Origin: Bradyrhizobium uaiense
GTDB lineage: Bacteria; Pseudomonadota; Alphaproteobacteria; Rhizobiales; Xanthobacteraceae
Length of the DNA: 64,000 nucleotides
Reading direction: 5' to 3'
Assembly: GCF_010811875.1 (NCBI RefSeq)
Contig: NZ_VKHP01000003.1
Location: 40,747 to 104,746, forward strand
Shown here one piece after another: positions 41,538 to 48,816 of this stretch. Every line of letters begins with the position of its first letter. Within the stretch, counting starts at the first letter, position 1. The notes below the pieces were generated by a model that saw only the letters and a program-made list of their open reading frames with translations, ran no database searches and had not been told where the DNA came from. The position numbers and the translations under genes were made by a program.

Positions 41538-41641
41538 GATAAGCTCCCTCATTTCAAGCGCATGGTGCGGATCGATGGTTAATATTTCATTGACGGAATT
41601 GTCCAAAATGGACCGAACCGACCATCCAGGGAGCCACCGCG

Positions 41642-42238
41642 ATGTCCGCTGACGCGTTGCTGCTGCTCGCCTTCCTGGTCGGCTATCTCCTGGGCTCGAT
41701 CCCGTTCGGCATGATCCTCACGAGGCTCGCCGGCACCCAGGATCTGCGCACGGTCGGCTCGGGCAATATCGGCGCCACCAACGTCCTGCGCACCGGCCAC
41801 AAGGGCCTCGCCGCGGCGACGCTGCTCGGCGACATGCTCAAGGGCACGGTCGCCGTGATCATCGCAGGCACCATCGACGGCCCGAATGCCGCGATGCTGG
41901 CGGCGCTGGGTGCGTTCCTCGGCCACCTCTTCCCGGTCTGGCTCAAGTTTCGCGGCGGCAAGGGCGTCGCGACCTATATCGGCGTGCTGCTCGGCCTGTT
42001 CTGGCCGGCGGCGCTGATCTTTGCCGTGATCTGGCTCGGCACCGCATACACGACGCGCTACTCGTCGCTGTCGGCGCTGATCGCCGCGTTCGTGACGCCG
42101 CTGTTCCTGTGGTGGTTCGGCCACAACGCGCTCGCCTCGCTGTTCGCCGTGCTGACGCTGCTGCTGTTCTACATGCATCGCGAGAACATCAAGCGCCTGC
42201 AGGACGGCACCGAAGGCAAGATCGGCGAGAGGAAGTAA
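41642..42238 (+). CDS. plsY: Glycerol-3-phosphate acyltransferase PlsY
   Basis: PlsY transfers the acyl group from acyl-phosphate to glycerol-3-phosphate, the first step of phospholipid synthesis. The 198-residue membrane protein has the three catalytic loops: [16 protein letters not shown], the [11 protein letters not shown] motif and the [12 protein letters not shown] opening. Five membrane segments are expected. GGGAG lies about 9 nt upstream of the ATG. In many Rhizobiales this gene sits between pyrC and dprA; here an amidase and repeats intervene. Confidence 0.96.
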   Translation: MSADALLLLAFLVGYLLGSIPFGMILTRLAGTQDLRTVGSGNIGATNVLRTGHKGLAAATLLGDMLKGTVAVIIAGTIDGPNAAMLAALGAFLGHLFPVWLKFRGGKGVATYIGVLLGLFWPAALIFAVIWLGTAYTTRYSSLSALIAAFVTPLFLWWFGHNALASLFAVLTLLLFYMHRENIKRLQDGTEGKIGERK

Positions 42239-42245
42239 GTCTTTC

Positions 42246-42393
42246 GGTCATTCCCCGGTGCGCAATTGCGCACCTGAGGACGCGCCTTGGCGCGGGCCCG
42301 GAATCCGTCGAGCCACACGACTTGTGGAAGAATGGATTCCGGGTTCTCGCTTCGCGAGCCCTTAGGTGCGCAATTGCGCACCGGGGAATAACG
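42246..42393. repeat. Long intergenic inverted repeat, about 148 bp
   Basis: Two copies of the palindrome GGTGCGCAATTGCGCACC (42257-42274 and 42365-42382) lie within a larger inverted repeat with outer ends CATTCCCC and GGGGAATAACG and inner arms CCCGGAATCC / GGATTCCGGG. The element can fold into one long hairpin and fills the gap between convergent plsY and the amidase gene. Confidence 0.75.
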
Positions 42394-42397
42394 AGGC

Positions 42398-43636
42398 TTA
42401 GCCCTTCAATGCATCCTCGACAAAACTCGCCGCCGCAAGCGCCTTTGCATCATCGCCAAAGCCCGCGATCACGGTCACGCCGACCGGCAAACCGCCCTCG
42501 GCAACCAGCGTCGGCACATTGACGCAGGGCACGCCCATCAGGGTCCAGAGCCGGTTGTAACGGGGATCGCCGGTCGACGCCAAGCCTTCAGGCGCAGCAC
42601 CCGGCGCCGACAGCGTCAGCAGCACATCGACCTCGGTGAGAACAGCGGCGAGCGCCTGCCGCGCGCGCAGCGTGACATCCATCGCCGCATCATATTCGGC
42701 CGGTGTGCCGCCCTTGCTCTCGTCGAGCCGACCGCGCAGCAGCGGCGGCATCGCATCGTAGTGCTCGGCAAGTTCCCAGGCGAACGACTGGTGCGCCTCA
42801 AACTCCTGCACCACCGGATGGATCCGCCAGGCTTCGGCGACGATCTCGGGCACCGCGATCTCGCGCACGGTTGCGCCCGCCCGCTCCGCCGCACGCGCGG
42901 CTGCCTGCAACGCCGCCGCGCCGGATGGCTCGGGCGCGCCGGCGAAGGCCTGCGTCACCACGCCGATGCGCGGCGCAGCGGTCTTCGACGGCACGACCAG
43001 CTCGGGCCGCCTGGTCATCGCAGCGAGCCCCAGCGCGACATCGCGCACGCCGGCGCCAAACAACCCCACGGTATCGAGCGTCCAGGAGAAGCACTTCACG
43101 CCGACGGTCGGCAGCAGCCGGTAGCTCGGCTTGATCGCGGCGACGCCGCAGAACGAGGCCGGCCGGATCACCGAGCCGCCGGTCTGCGTGCCGAGTGCCA
43201 ACGGGATCAGCCCGGCGGCGACCGCGGCGGCCGAGCCGGACGACGATCCGCCCGGCGTGTGAGCGTGATTGCGCGGATTGAGCGTCGGCGTCGGATCGTT
43301 CGCCGCGAACGCCGTCGTCGTGGTCTTGCCGATGATGGTCGCGCCGGCCTGCTTCAGCGCCATCACGACAGGCGCATCGGCGCGCGGCTGATGCCCGCGA
43401 TAGATCGCAGCCCCCATCTCGGTCGGGAAATCGGCGGTATCGATGATGTCCTTGATCCCGACCGCAATACCGCGCAGCGGCCCGGCCTGCTGCGCACGCG
43501 CCTTCTCGTCGAGGCGGACAAAGGCGCCGATGGTTTTTTCCTGCGCCGCGATGGCGTCCCGCGTCTGCGTGATGGCGGCGTCGGCGGACAATTCGCCGGA
43601 CTCGATGCGGCGTTGCAGATCGGCAAGTGAGATCAT
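42398..43636 (-). CDS. Amidase-signature family amidase
   Basis: This is a hydrolase of 412 residues with the Ser-cisSer-Lys triad of amidase-signature enzymes: Lys in GIKDIIDTADFPTE and serines in TPGGSSSGSAAAVAAG. The substrate is unknown; the sequence is clearly distinct from GatA elsewhere in the window and its neighbours give no clue. The start at 43636 has AGGAAG upstream; a longer frame to 44011 only crosses dprA antisense. It converges on plsY through an intergenic repeat and diverges from dprA. Confidence 0.9.
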   Translation of the reverse strand: MISLADLQRRIESGELSADAAITQTRDAIAAQEKTIGAFVRLDEKARAQQAGPLRGIAVGIKDIIDTADFPTEMGAAIYRGHQPRADAPVVMALKQAGATIIGKTTTTAFAANDPTPTLNPRNHAHTPGGSSSGSAAAVAAGLIPLALGTQTGGSVIRPASFCGVAAIKPSYRLLPTVGVKCFSWTLDTVGLFGAGVRDVALGLAAMTRRPELVVPSKTAAPRIGVVTQAFAGAPEPSGAAALQAAARAAERAGATVREIAVPEIVAEAWRIHPVVQEFEAHQSFAWELAEHYDAMPPLLRGRLDESKGGTPAEYDAAMDVTLRARQALAAVLTEVDVLLTLSAPGAAPEGLASTGDPRYNRLWTLMGVPCVNVPTLVAEGGLPVGVTVIAGFGDDAKALAAASFVEDALKG

Positions 43637-43763
43637 CGGCGGACTTCCTGTTTCTTCGAGGCTTCTTGGCGGCTTCCTAGCCAAGCGCTTGTAGCGCGTC
43701 GCGCACGGCTGCGCCAATGTCGCAGTTGATCGCAATCTCAGGTTGGGCGAAGCTGTACCCCCC

Positions 43764-44879
43764 ATGCATGACCGCTCGCCCAGCCCGACAAAACTCACCG
43801 ACACCGAACGGCTCAATCGCCTGCGGCTGATCCGGTCCGACAATGTCGGTCCGCGCACCTTTGCATCGCTGCTCCGCCATTTTGGCGATGCGGCGCACGC
43901 GCTGGAGCGCTTGCCCGATCTCGCGCGCCGCGGCGGCGCATCGGGACCTGGGCGCATCTGCAGCGAGGCCGACGCAGCTGCGGAGCTCGCGACCTGTGGC
44001 AGGTTCGGCATCGATCTCGTCGCGCCGGAGGAAGCGCATTATCCGGCGCGGCTTGGCACCATCGACGACGCGCCACCGCTGCTCGGCGTGCGCGGCGCGC
44101 GCGATGCCCTGATGCGGCCGATGATCGCGATCGTCGGCTCCCGCAATGCTTCCGGCGCGGGACTGAAATTTGCCGGACAGCTGGCACGCGATCTCGGCGA
44201 CGCCGGCTTCATCGTGATCTCCGGCCTCGCCCGCGGCATCGATCAGGCCGCGCATCGCGCCACCCTTGCCAACGGCACGGTCGCCGTACTGGCCGGCGGC
44301 CACGACAGGATCTACCCGCCGGAGCACGAGGATCTGCTCGCCGCCTTGCTCGAGCATGGCGCGGCGATCTCGGAGATGCCGCTCGGCCACGTGCCGCGGG
44401 CGCGCGACTTTCCCCGCCGCAACCGGCTGATCTCGGGCGCATCGCTCGGCGTCGTGGTCGTCGAAGCGGCGCATCGTTCCGGCTCGCTGATCACGGCGCG
44501 GATGGCGGCCGAACAGGGCCGCGAGGTGTTCGCGGTGCCGGGCTCGCCGATCGATCCGCGCGCCGCCGGCGCCAACGATTTGATCAAGCAAGGCGCTACG
44601 CTGGTCACCGAAGCCGCCGACGTCATCAACGCGGTGACGCCGATCATGGAGCGGCCGGTCATGCTCGGCGCGCGCGAAGACGACGAGCCGCTGGATTTTG
44701 CCACCGATGGCGGCGATCGCGCCCGCATCATCAATCTGCTTGGGCCGAGCCCGATCAGCCTCGACGATCTGATCCGGATGGCCGACGTCTCGCCCGCGAT
44801 TGTCCGCGCCGTGCTGCTGGAGCTCGAGCTCGCCGGCAAGCTCGAGCGTCACGGCGGCGGGCTGGTGTCGATGATTTAG
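43764..44879 (+). CDS. dprA: DNA-processing protein DprA
   Basis: DprA loads RecA onto incoming single-stranded DNA during natural transformation and is kept in many non-competent bacteria. The 371-residue protein has an N-terminal SAM-like region ([20 protein letters not shown]), the Rossmann-fold DprA domain with [20 protein letters not shown] and [16 protein letters not shown], and a C-terminal winged helix ([20 protein letters not shown]). I use the ATG at 43764; no clear ribosome binding site precedes it. It diverges from the amidase gene. Confidence 0.95.
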   Translation: MHDRSPSPTKLTDTERLNRLRLIRSDNVGPRTFASLLRHFGDAAHALERLPDLARRGGASGPGRICSEADAAAELATCGRFGIDLVAPEEAHYPARLGTIDDAPPLLGVRGARDALMRPMIAIVGSRNASGAGLKFAGQLARDLGDAGFIVISGLARGIDQAAHRATLANGTVAVLAGGHDRIYPPEHEDLLAALLEHGAAISEMPLGHVPRARDFPRRNRLISGASLGVVVVEAAHRSGSLITARMAAEQGREVFAVPGSPIDPRAAGANDLIKQGATLVTEAADVINAVTPIMERPVMLGAREDDEPLDFATDGGDRARIINLLGPSPISLDDLIRMADVSPAIVRAVLLELELAGKLERHGGGLVSMI

Positions 44880-44913
44880 CGTCGCGAATAAAAGGCTCAC
44901 GCCGCTCTGTCAC

Positions 44914-45066
44914 CGTCATCCCCGCGCAAAGGCTTTGCCTTTGTCGCTGGGGGTGCGAGCCTTGCGGCGCAATTGCGCCGCTGGGCGAGCCTCGAAGGAT
45001 GCACGGCCCGGCTGGTGGCCGTGCACCCTTCGAGACGCCTGCTACGCAGGCTCCTCAGGATGACGG
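44914..45066. repeat. Intergenic palindromic repeat region, about 150 bp
   Basis: The outer ends are CGTCATCCCCGC and CAGGATGACGG. Inside, GGATGCACGGCC and GGCCGTGCACCC form a strong stem around GGCTGGT, and GCGGCGCAATTGCGCCGC is a perfect palindrome. It lies between convergent dprA and an HxlR gene and could also stop transcription from both sides. Confidence 0.7.
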
Positions 45067-45095
45067 TTCAACAAAGCGCGGGTGACGGATGACAA

Positions 45096-45497
45096 TCACT
45101 CCGCATTCCGCGTATCAAAATCCTGTCGCGCACCCTCAATCTCCGGCAGATGCGTGAACGCCCACTGGCCGAGCGCCTTCACCGGCTCCGCCAGCCCGCG
45201 GCCAAGTTCGGTCAGCTCATAGTCGACCCGCGGCGGGATAGTCGGGAACACCGTGCGGGTCACCAGCCCGTCACGCTCCAGGCCGCGCAACGTGAGCGTC
45301 AGCATCCGCTGCGAGATGCCGTTGATCATTCGCTTCAATTCGTTGAAGCGCTTCGGCCCATCGATCAGCATCATGATCACGAACACGCTCCATTTGTCGC
45401 CGACCCGCGCCAGCACGGAGGCGACCGCGCGGCAATCGCTGTGGTCGGGACTGGGCCGCGGCGGCGGGCCGGTTACATCAATGTTCTCAGGTCTCAT
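45096..45497 (-). CDS. HxlR-family regulator, divergent from azoR
   Basis: This is a 133-residue winged-helix transcription factor of the HxlR/YodB type. It contains [20 protein letters not shown] with a cysteine at 22 near the N-terminus, a position used by several members to sense electrophiles or quinones, and [20 protein letters not shown], the recognition region. It is divergent from the azoreductase gene across about 100 bp, as YodB is from its targets in Bacillus, so control of azoR by quinone or diamide stress is a reasonable inference. The operator was not pinned down. Confidence 0.9.
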   Translation of the reverse strand: MRPENIDVTGPPPRPSPDHSDCRAVASVLARVGDKWSVFVIMMLIDGPKRFNELKRMINGISQRMLTLTLRGLERDGLVTRTVFPTIPPRVDYELTELGRGLAEPVKALGQWAFTHLPEIEGARQDFDTRNAE

Positions 45498-45596
45498 TGG
45501 TGTGCTCGGGTTTCAAAAATGTGCGTTCTTGCGGAGATTTAGGGCGGTCACTCATATAGCGCCAGTTACAAACCTATACCAAAGGTGACCCCAGCC

Positions 45597-46205
45597 ATGA
45601 AACTTCTGCACATCGATTCCTCGGTCCTCGGCCCCCACTCCGTCAGCCGCCAGGTCTCGGCCGCCGCCGTCGAGCGGCTGCGCGAGGCCAATCCCGGCCT
45701 CGTCGTGAGCTACCGCGACCTCACCCAGACCCCGCTTGCCCACCTCTCCGGCCTGCACCTTGCTGCCAGCCAGGGCGCGGCCCCGGACCCGTCGGTGCGT
45801 GATGACATCGCGACCGGCCAGGCCGTGCTGGACGAGTTCCTCGCCGCCGACATCGTCGTGATCGGCGCTCCCATGTACAATTTCACCATCCCGTCCCAGC
45901 TCAAGGCCTGGATCGATCGCATCATGGTCGCAGGCAAGACCTTCAAATACGGCGCCGGCGGCGTCGAAGGACTGGCCGGCAACAAGCGCGTCATCATCGC
46001 GATCTCGCGCGGCGGCTATTACGGCGCCGACACGCCGATGGCGGCGCTCGAGCATCTTGAGACCTATCTGCGCGGGGTGTTCGGCTTCATCGGCGTCAGG
46101 AATGTCGAGTTCATCCCGGCCGACGGCGTCCAGGTCGGCCCTGAGCATCGCGAGAAAGCGGTCGCGGGCGCGCTGCAGGTCGCCGGCAGCCTGAACGCGG
46201 CCTAG
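45597..46205 (+). CDS. azoR: FMN-dependent NADH-azoreductase
   Basis: AzoR reduces quinones and azo compounds using NADH and FMN, protecting against electrophile stress. The 202-residue flavodoxin-fold protein starts [20 protein letters not shown] and contains the FMN-binding [19 protein letters not shown], highly typical of AzoR, and ISRGGYYG in the isoalloxazine loop. An earlier in-frame start at 45585 is less likely. The divergent HxlR gene is its probable regulator. A palindromic repeat follows the stop. Confidence 0.93.
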   Translation: MKLLHIDSSVLGPHSVSRQVSAAAVERLREANPGLVVSYRDLTQTPLAHLSGLHLAASQGAAPDPSVRDDIATGQAVLDEFLAADIVVIGAPMYNFTIPSQLKAWIDRIMVAGKTFKYGAGGVEGLAGNKRVIIAISRGGYYGADTPMAALEHLETYLRGVFGFIGVRNVEFIPADGVQVGPEHREKAVAGALQVAGSLNAA

Positions 46206-46214
46206 TTCCAGAAC

Positions 46215-46332
46215 CGCTGTCGTCGCCCGCGAAAGCGAAAGCGGGTGACCCGGTATTTCAAACGCGGCGTTAGTGACCCGCCCGCCGCGGCGTACCGCAT
46301 ACCCCGCATACATACGCGGGGTATGACAGTTG
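46215..46332. repeat. Intergenic repeat, family A, diverged copy
   Basis: Starts CTGTCGTCGCCCGCG and ends CGCGGGGTATGACAGTTGTT, matching the copy at 63051-63160 in order and orientation, but with the central arms more diverged. A third member lies inverted at 48226-48331. Confidence 0.65.
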
Positions 46333-46409
46333 TTAGGCGGAGCAATCTCTGGAACCAGGCGGGGCGCATCATGCACGGGCTTACCCCGCGCATCATCCAT
46401 CGATGGAAC

Positions 46410-46568
46410 TCAGAACCACGCGCCTTGAATGCCGCAGATGACGGCAACCAGCGAAATCAACAAACCGATTCCGGAAAACAGCGCGACTACTACAAATTGT
46501 TCCGAGTCTGAATTCTCGGATGACGACGAAACCGGGACCGGCGTCGAAATGCGGGCTGCTTTCGGCAT
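46410..46568 (-). CDS. Small single-span membrane protein, 52 residues
   Basis: The protein starts MPKAARISTPVPVSSSSENS and ends in a membrane segment (FVVVALFSGIGLLISLVAVI) followed by CGIQGAWF. The Ser/Pro-rich N-terminal half resembles the opening of CPBP copy 1 in style (APVPVSAKSPR), perhaps by chance. GGAG lies 7 nt upstream of the ATG at 46568; the frame runs twelve codons further without a signal. It stands alone between a repeat and the SDR terminator. The function is unknown. Confidence 0.6.
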   Translation of the reverse strand: MPKAARISTPVPVSSSSENSDSEQFVVVALFSGIGLLISLVAVICGIQGAWF

Positions 46569-46675
46569 GAAGAAACTCCAAAATGATTCCGTGGTGAAAA
46601 ACATTCCCCGCCCATTCGGGAGTCCGGGGAGTACGCCAAAGGTTCAATACGCGTGATGATAGTCGCGGACAAAAT

Positions 46676-46705
46676 CGGCCGGTGTGAACCGCTTCACACC
46701 GGCCG
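46676..46705 (-). terminator. Intrinsic terminator, probably of the SDR gene
   Basis: CGGCCGGTGTGAA and TTCACACCGGCCG form a perfect 13-bp stem with a CCGC loop. On the minus strand, ATTTTG follows. It lies about 75 bp beyond the short-chain dehydrogenase stop codon. Confidence 0.75.
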
Positions 46706-46780
46706 TTCGTTACAATGAGAAACAACGTAGCGCGTCTTCGAGCGAAGAGCTCGTTCCGGCTCATCTGGAGCAGAAAGGCT

Positions 46781-47554
46781 CTAGCCGCGATAGATCGGCG
46801 CGCCGGCGGGCGACGCCGTCGCACCGCCGTCGATGAACAGTTCCTGCCCCTGCACATGCGCAGCATCATCGGACGCCAGGAACAACACGGTCTTCGAGAT
46901 ATGATCGGGTTCACCGATGCGGCCGAGGGGCGTGGTCTTGCCGATCCGCTGCTCGAATGCTTTCTCGGCCTCGGGCGTTGCGATCGCGGCGCCCCAGATC
47001 GGCGTACGCACAGCGCCCGGCGCTACCACGTTGACGCGGATCCCGCGCGGCGACAGTTCTGATGCCATCACGCGCGCCATCGCACGCACGCCGGCCTTGC
47101 TCGCGGCGTAGGCCGAGTAACCGGGATTGCCGAGCACCGAAATCACCGAGCCATTGAGAATGATCGAAGCGCCGTCGTTGAGATAGGGCGCGACCGCCTG
47201 CACGGTGAAGAATACGCCGGTGAGATTGGTGCGGATCACGTTTTCGAATGCGGCGAGCGTGGTGCCGCCGACCGGCGTCTGGCCGGGAATGCCGGCATTG
47301 GCGAACAGCACGTCGTATTTGCCGAACTTCTCCGCGCCCTGCTTCACCGCGGCTTCCAGCGCCGCGACGTCGGTGGCGTCGGCCACCACGGCGAGTGCGT
47401 TCGGCCCGAGCTCCTTGGCCGCCGCCGCAAGCGTCTCCTTGTTGCGTCCGGTGATGACGACCTTGGCGCCCTCGGCCACGAACAGCTTTGCTGTCGCAAG
47501 GCCGATGCCGCTGTTGCCGCCGGTGATCAACGCTGTCTTGTTTGCCAGTCTCAT
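46781..47554 (-). CDS. Short-chain dehydrogenase/reductase
   Basis: This is an NAD(P)-dependent SDR of 257 residues. The cofactor motif is ALITGGNSGIGLATAKLFVA, the NAG motif VLFANAGIPG, and the catalytic Tyr/Lys pair is in YSAYAASKAGVRAM. The substrate is unknown. The start at 47554 has GGAGG 5 nt upstream. It diverges from an HxlR regulator across a region with a 19-bp inverted repeat, so it is very probably controlled by that regulator, a common pairing of redox enzyme and HxlR sensor. Confidence 0.93.
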   Translation of the reverse strand: MRLANKTALITGGNSGIGLATAKLFVAEGAKVVITGRNKETLAAAAKELGPNALAVVADATDVAALEAAVKQGAEKFGKYDVLFANAGIPGQTPVGGTTLAAFENVIRTNLTGVFFTVQAVAPYLNDGASIILNGSVISVLGNPGYSAYAASKAGVRAMARVMASELSPRGIRVNVVAPGAVRTPIWGAAIATPEAEKAFEQRIGKTTPLGRIGEPDHISKTVLFLASDDAAHVQGQELFIDGGATASPAGAPIYRG

Positions 47555-47568
47555 GTCCGCCTCCAATT

Positions 47569-47624
47569 GGTTGCATTATTAAACTTCGTTGCCTACCTAG
47601 GGCATGAGGTTTAATATTGCAACC
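47569..47624. promoter_or_regulatory. 19-bp inverted repeat, candidate HxlR operator
   Basis: GGTTGCATTATTAAACTTC (47569-47587) and GAGGTTTAATATTGCAACC (47606-47624) are reverse complements at 17 of 19 positions, separated by 18 bp. Each arm is itself a partial dyad (GGTT ... AAC). It is AT-rich in GC-rich DNA and occupies the entire divergent gap, 15 bp before the SDR start codon and 40 bp before the HxlR start. Confidence 0.75.
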
Positions 47625-47663
47625 ACACAAGGCCGTGATGGTCCAAATTCCTGGAGATGCGTG

Positions 47664-48140
47664 GTGAAGAGAACCAGCCTTGCAGGCGACAGCTGCCCGG
47701 TGGCGCGCGCGCTCGACGTGTTCGGCGACTGGTGGTCGCTCCTGATCATCCGCGACGCCAGCCTCGGCCGGCGCCGCTTCGGCGAATTCCAGACAAGCCT
47801 CGGGCTTGCCAAGAACATCCTGACCACGCGGCTGCGCGCGCTGGTCGAGCGCGGCATTCTGAAGACGGTCCCCGCCTCCGACGGCAGCGCCTATCAGGAA
47901 TATGTGCTGACGCCGAAGGGCCACGGCATCTTTCCGATCCTGGTCGCGCTGCGGCAATGGACCGAGGAGTTCGACGAGCACCCGGACGAGATCGCGACCA
48001 TCATGGTCGACCGCGACAAGGGCAAGCCGGTGAAGAAGCTCGCGCTGTTGTCGCAGGACGGACGCGTGCTTGACGCAGCCGACACGACATTGAAGCCGCG
48101 GCCTGGGCGGAAGACGGCGCGGCATCGCGTGACTGCCTAG
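47664..48140 (+). CDS. HxlR-family regulator, divergent from the SDR gene
   Basis: This winged-helix regulator has 158 residues from the GTG at 47664; GGAG lies 7 nt upstream, with another GTG one codon earlier. The HxlR signature begins GDSCPVARALDVFGDWWSLL, with a cysteine at about 11, the usual redox-sensing position, and includes TSLGLAKNILTTRLRALVER. A C-terminal extension of about 45 residues goes beyond the minimal domain. It probably represses the divergent SDR gene and itself through the 19-bp inverted repeat. Confidence 0.9.
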   Translation: MKRTSLAGDSCPVARALDVFGDWWSLLIIRDASLGRRRFGEFQTSLGLAKNILTTRLRALVERGILKTVPASDGSAYQEYVLTPKGHGIFPILVALRQWTEEFDEHPDEIATIMVDRDKGKPVKKLALLSQDGRVLDAADTTLKPRPGRKTARHRVTA

Positions 48141-48225
48141 GGCGGATCAGCAAAGCGTCGTCGGCCGTCCCAGCAAAGCACAGGCACATCATGCCGCGAG
48201 AACGCGAAGCTGCGCCCCACCCAAG

Positions 48226-48331
48226 CTGTCATCGCCCGGCTCGACCGGGCGATCCAGTACGCCGCGGCCTTTCGGCTCAAGCACCGCCGCCTCTGGAATA
48301 CTGGATCACCCGCATGCGCGGGTGATGACAC
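48226..48331. repeat. Intergenic repeat, family A, inverted copy
   Basis: The reverse complement reads ATCCAGTATTCCAGAGGCGG, then a short arm GCTTGAGCCGAAAGGCCGC, then GCGTACTGGATCGCCC, closely following the copy at 63051-63160. The outer arms are GATGACA / TGTCATC. Confidence 0.75.
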
Positions 48332-48347
48332 CGTGAGCTTGGTTCGT

Positions 48348-48644
48348 TCACGACAGCTTCCGCCGGTTGCGCGCGCGCAACTGTTCGTCGGCCTCCAGGG
48401 TGGCCATCGCGAGCAGATGGTCGAGTACCTCGAATTTGTGGCGCTGGGCGAGTTTGGCGAGTTCGGTCGCGGCCGCTGCGATCAGGACCAGGGCGTCATC
48501 CGGGCCGCCCTCCCCACCTGCCTCATCGCCCACCGGCCGCCGCCGGTCGGACGGCTTACGCTTCCGGCCGCCCCCTGTACTGCTCAAAAGGCCTAATCCG
48601 ATTCCCACGCTATACATAAAGAGATACGCCGTTTCCGGCCGCAA
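48348..48644 (-). CDS. Hypothetical protein, 98 residues
   Basis: The protein is not recognised. The N-terminal half is Gly/Arg-rich and probably disordered; the C-terminal half is a helical segment (LVLIAAAATELAKLAQRHKF, then EVLDHLLAMATLEADEQLR). The start is uncertain between Met1 and Met10 (MYSVGIGLGLLSS), and neither has a clear ribosome binding site. It lies between a repeat and topA, divergent from topA. The helical region looks like genuine protein, so I keep it with reduced confidence. Confidence 0.5.
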   Translation of the reverse strand: MRPETAYLFMYSVGIGLGLLSSTGGGRKRKPSDRRRPVGDEAGGEGGPDDALVLIAAAATELAKLAQRHKFEVLDHLLAMATLEADEQLRARNRRKLS

Positions 48645-48816
48645 CTCTAGGACGTATTTTTCAACCCTTGGGATAGGAACTCCACAGCTTGGGCCCTCCC
48701 TTCAATATCTGGCGATTTGACACCGACCGCCCCAGCACCCATGTTCGCCCCGACACGGCAGGTCGCGAGTCTAGCGGAACCCGCCTTCAGGTTTTCCCGT
48801 AAGCTATTGGAATGAC

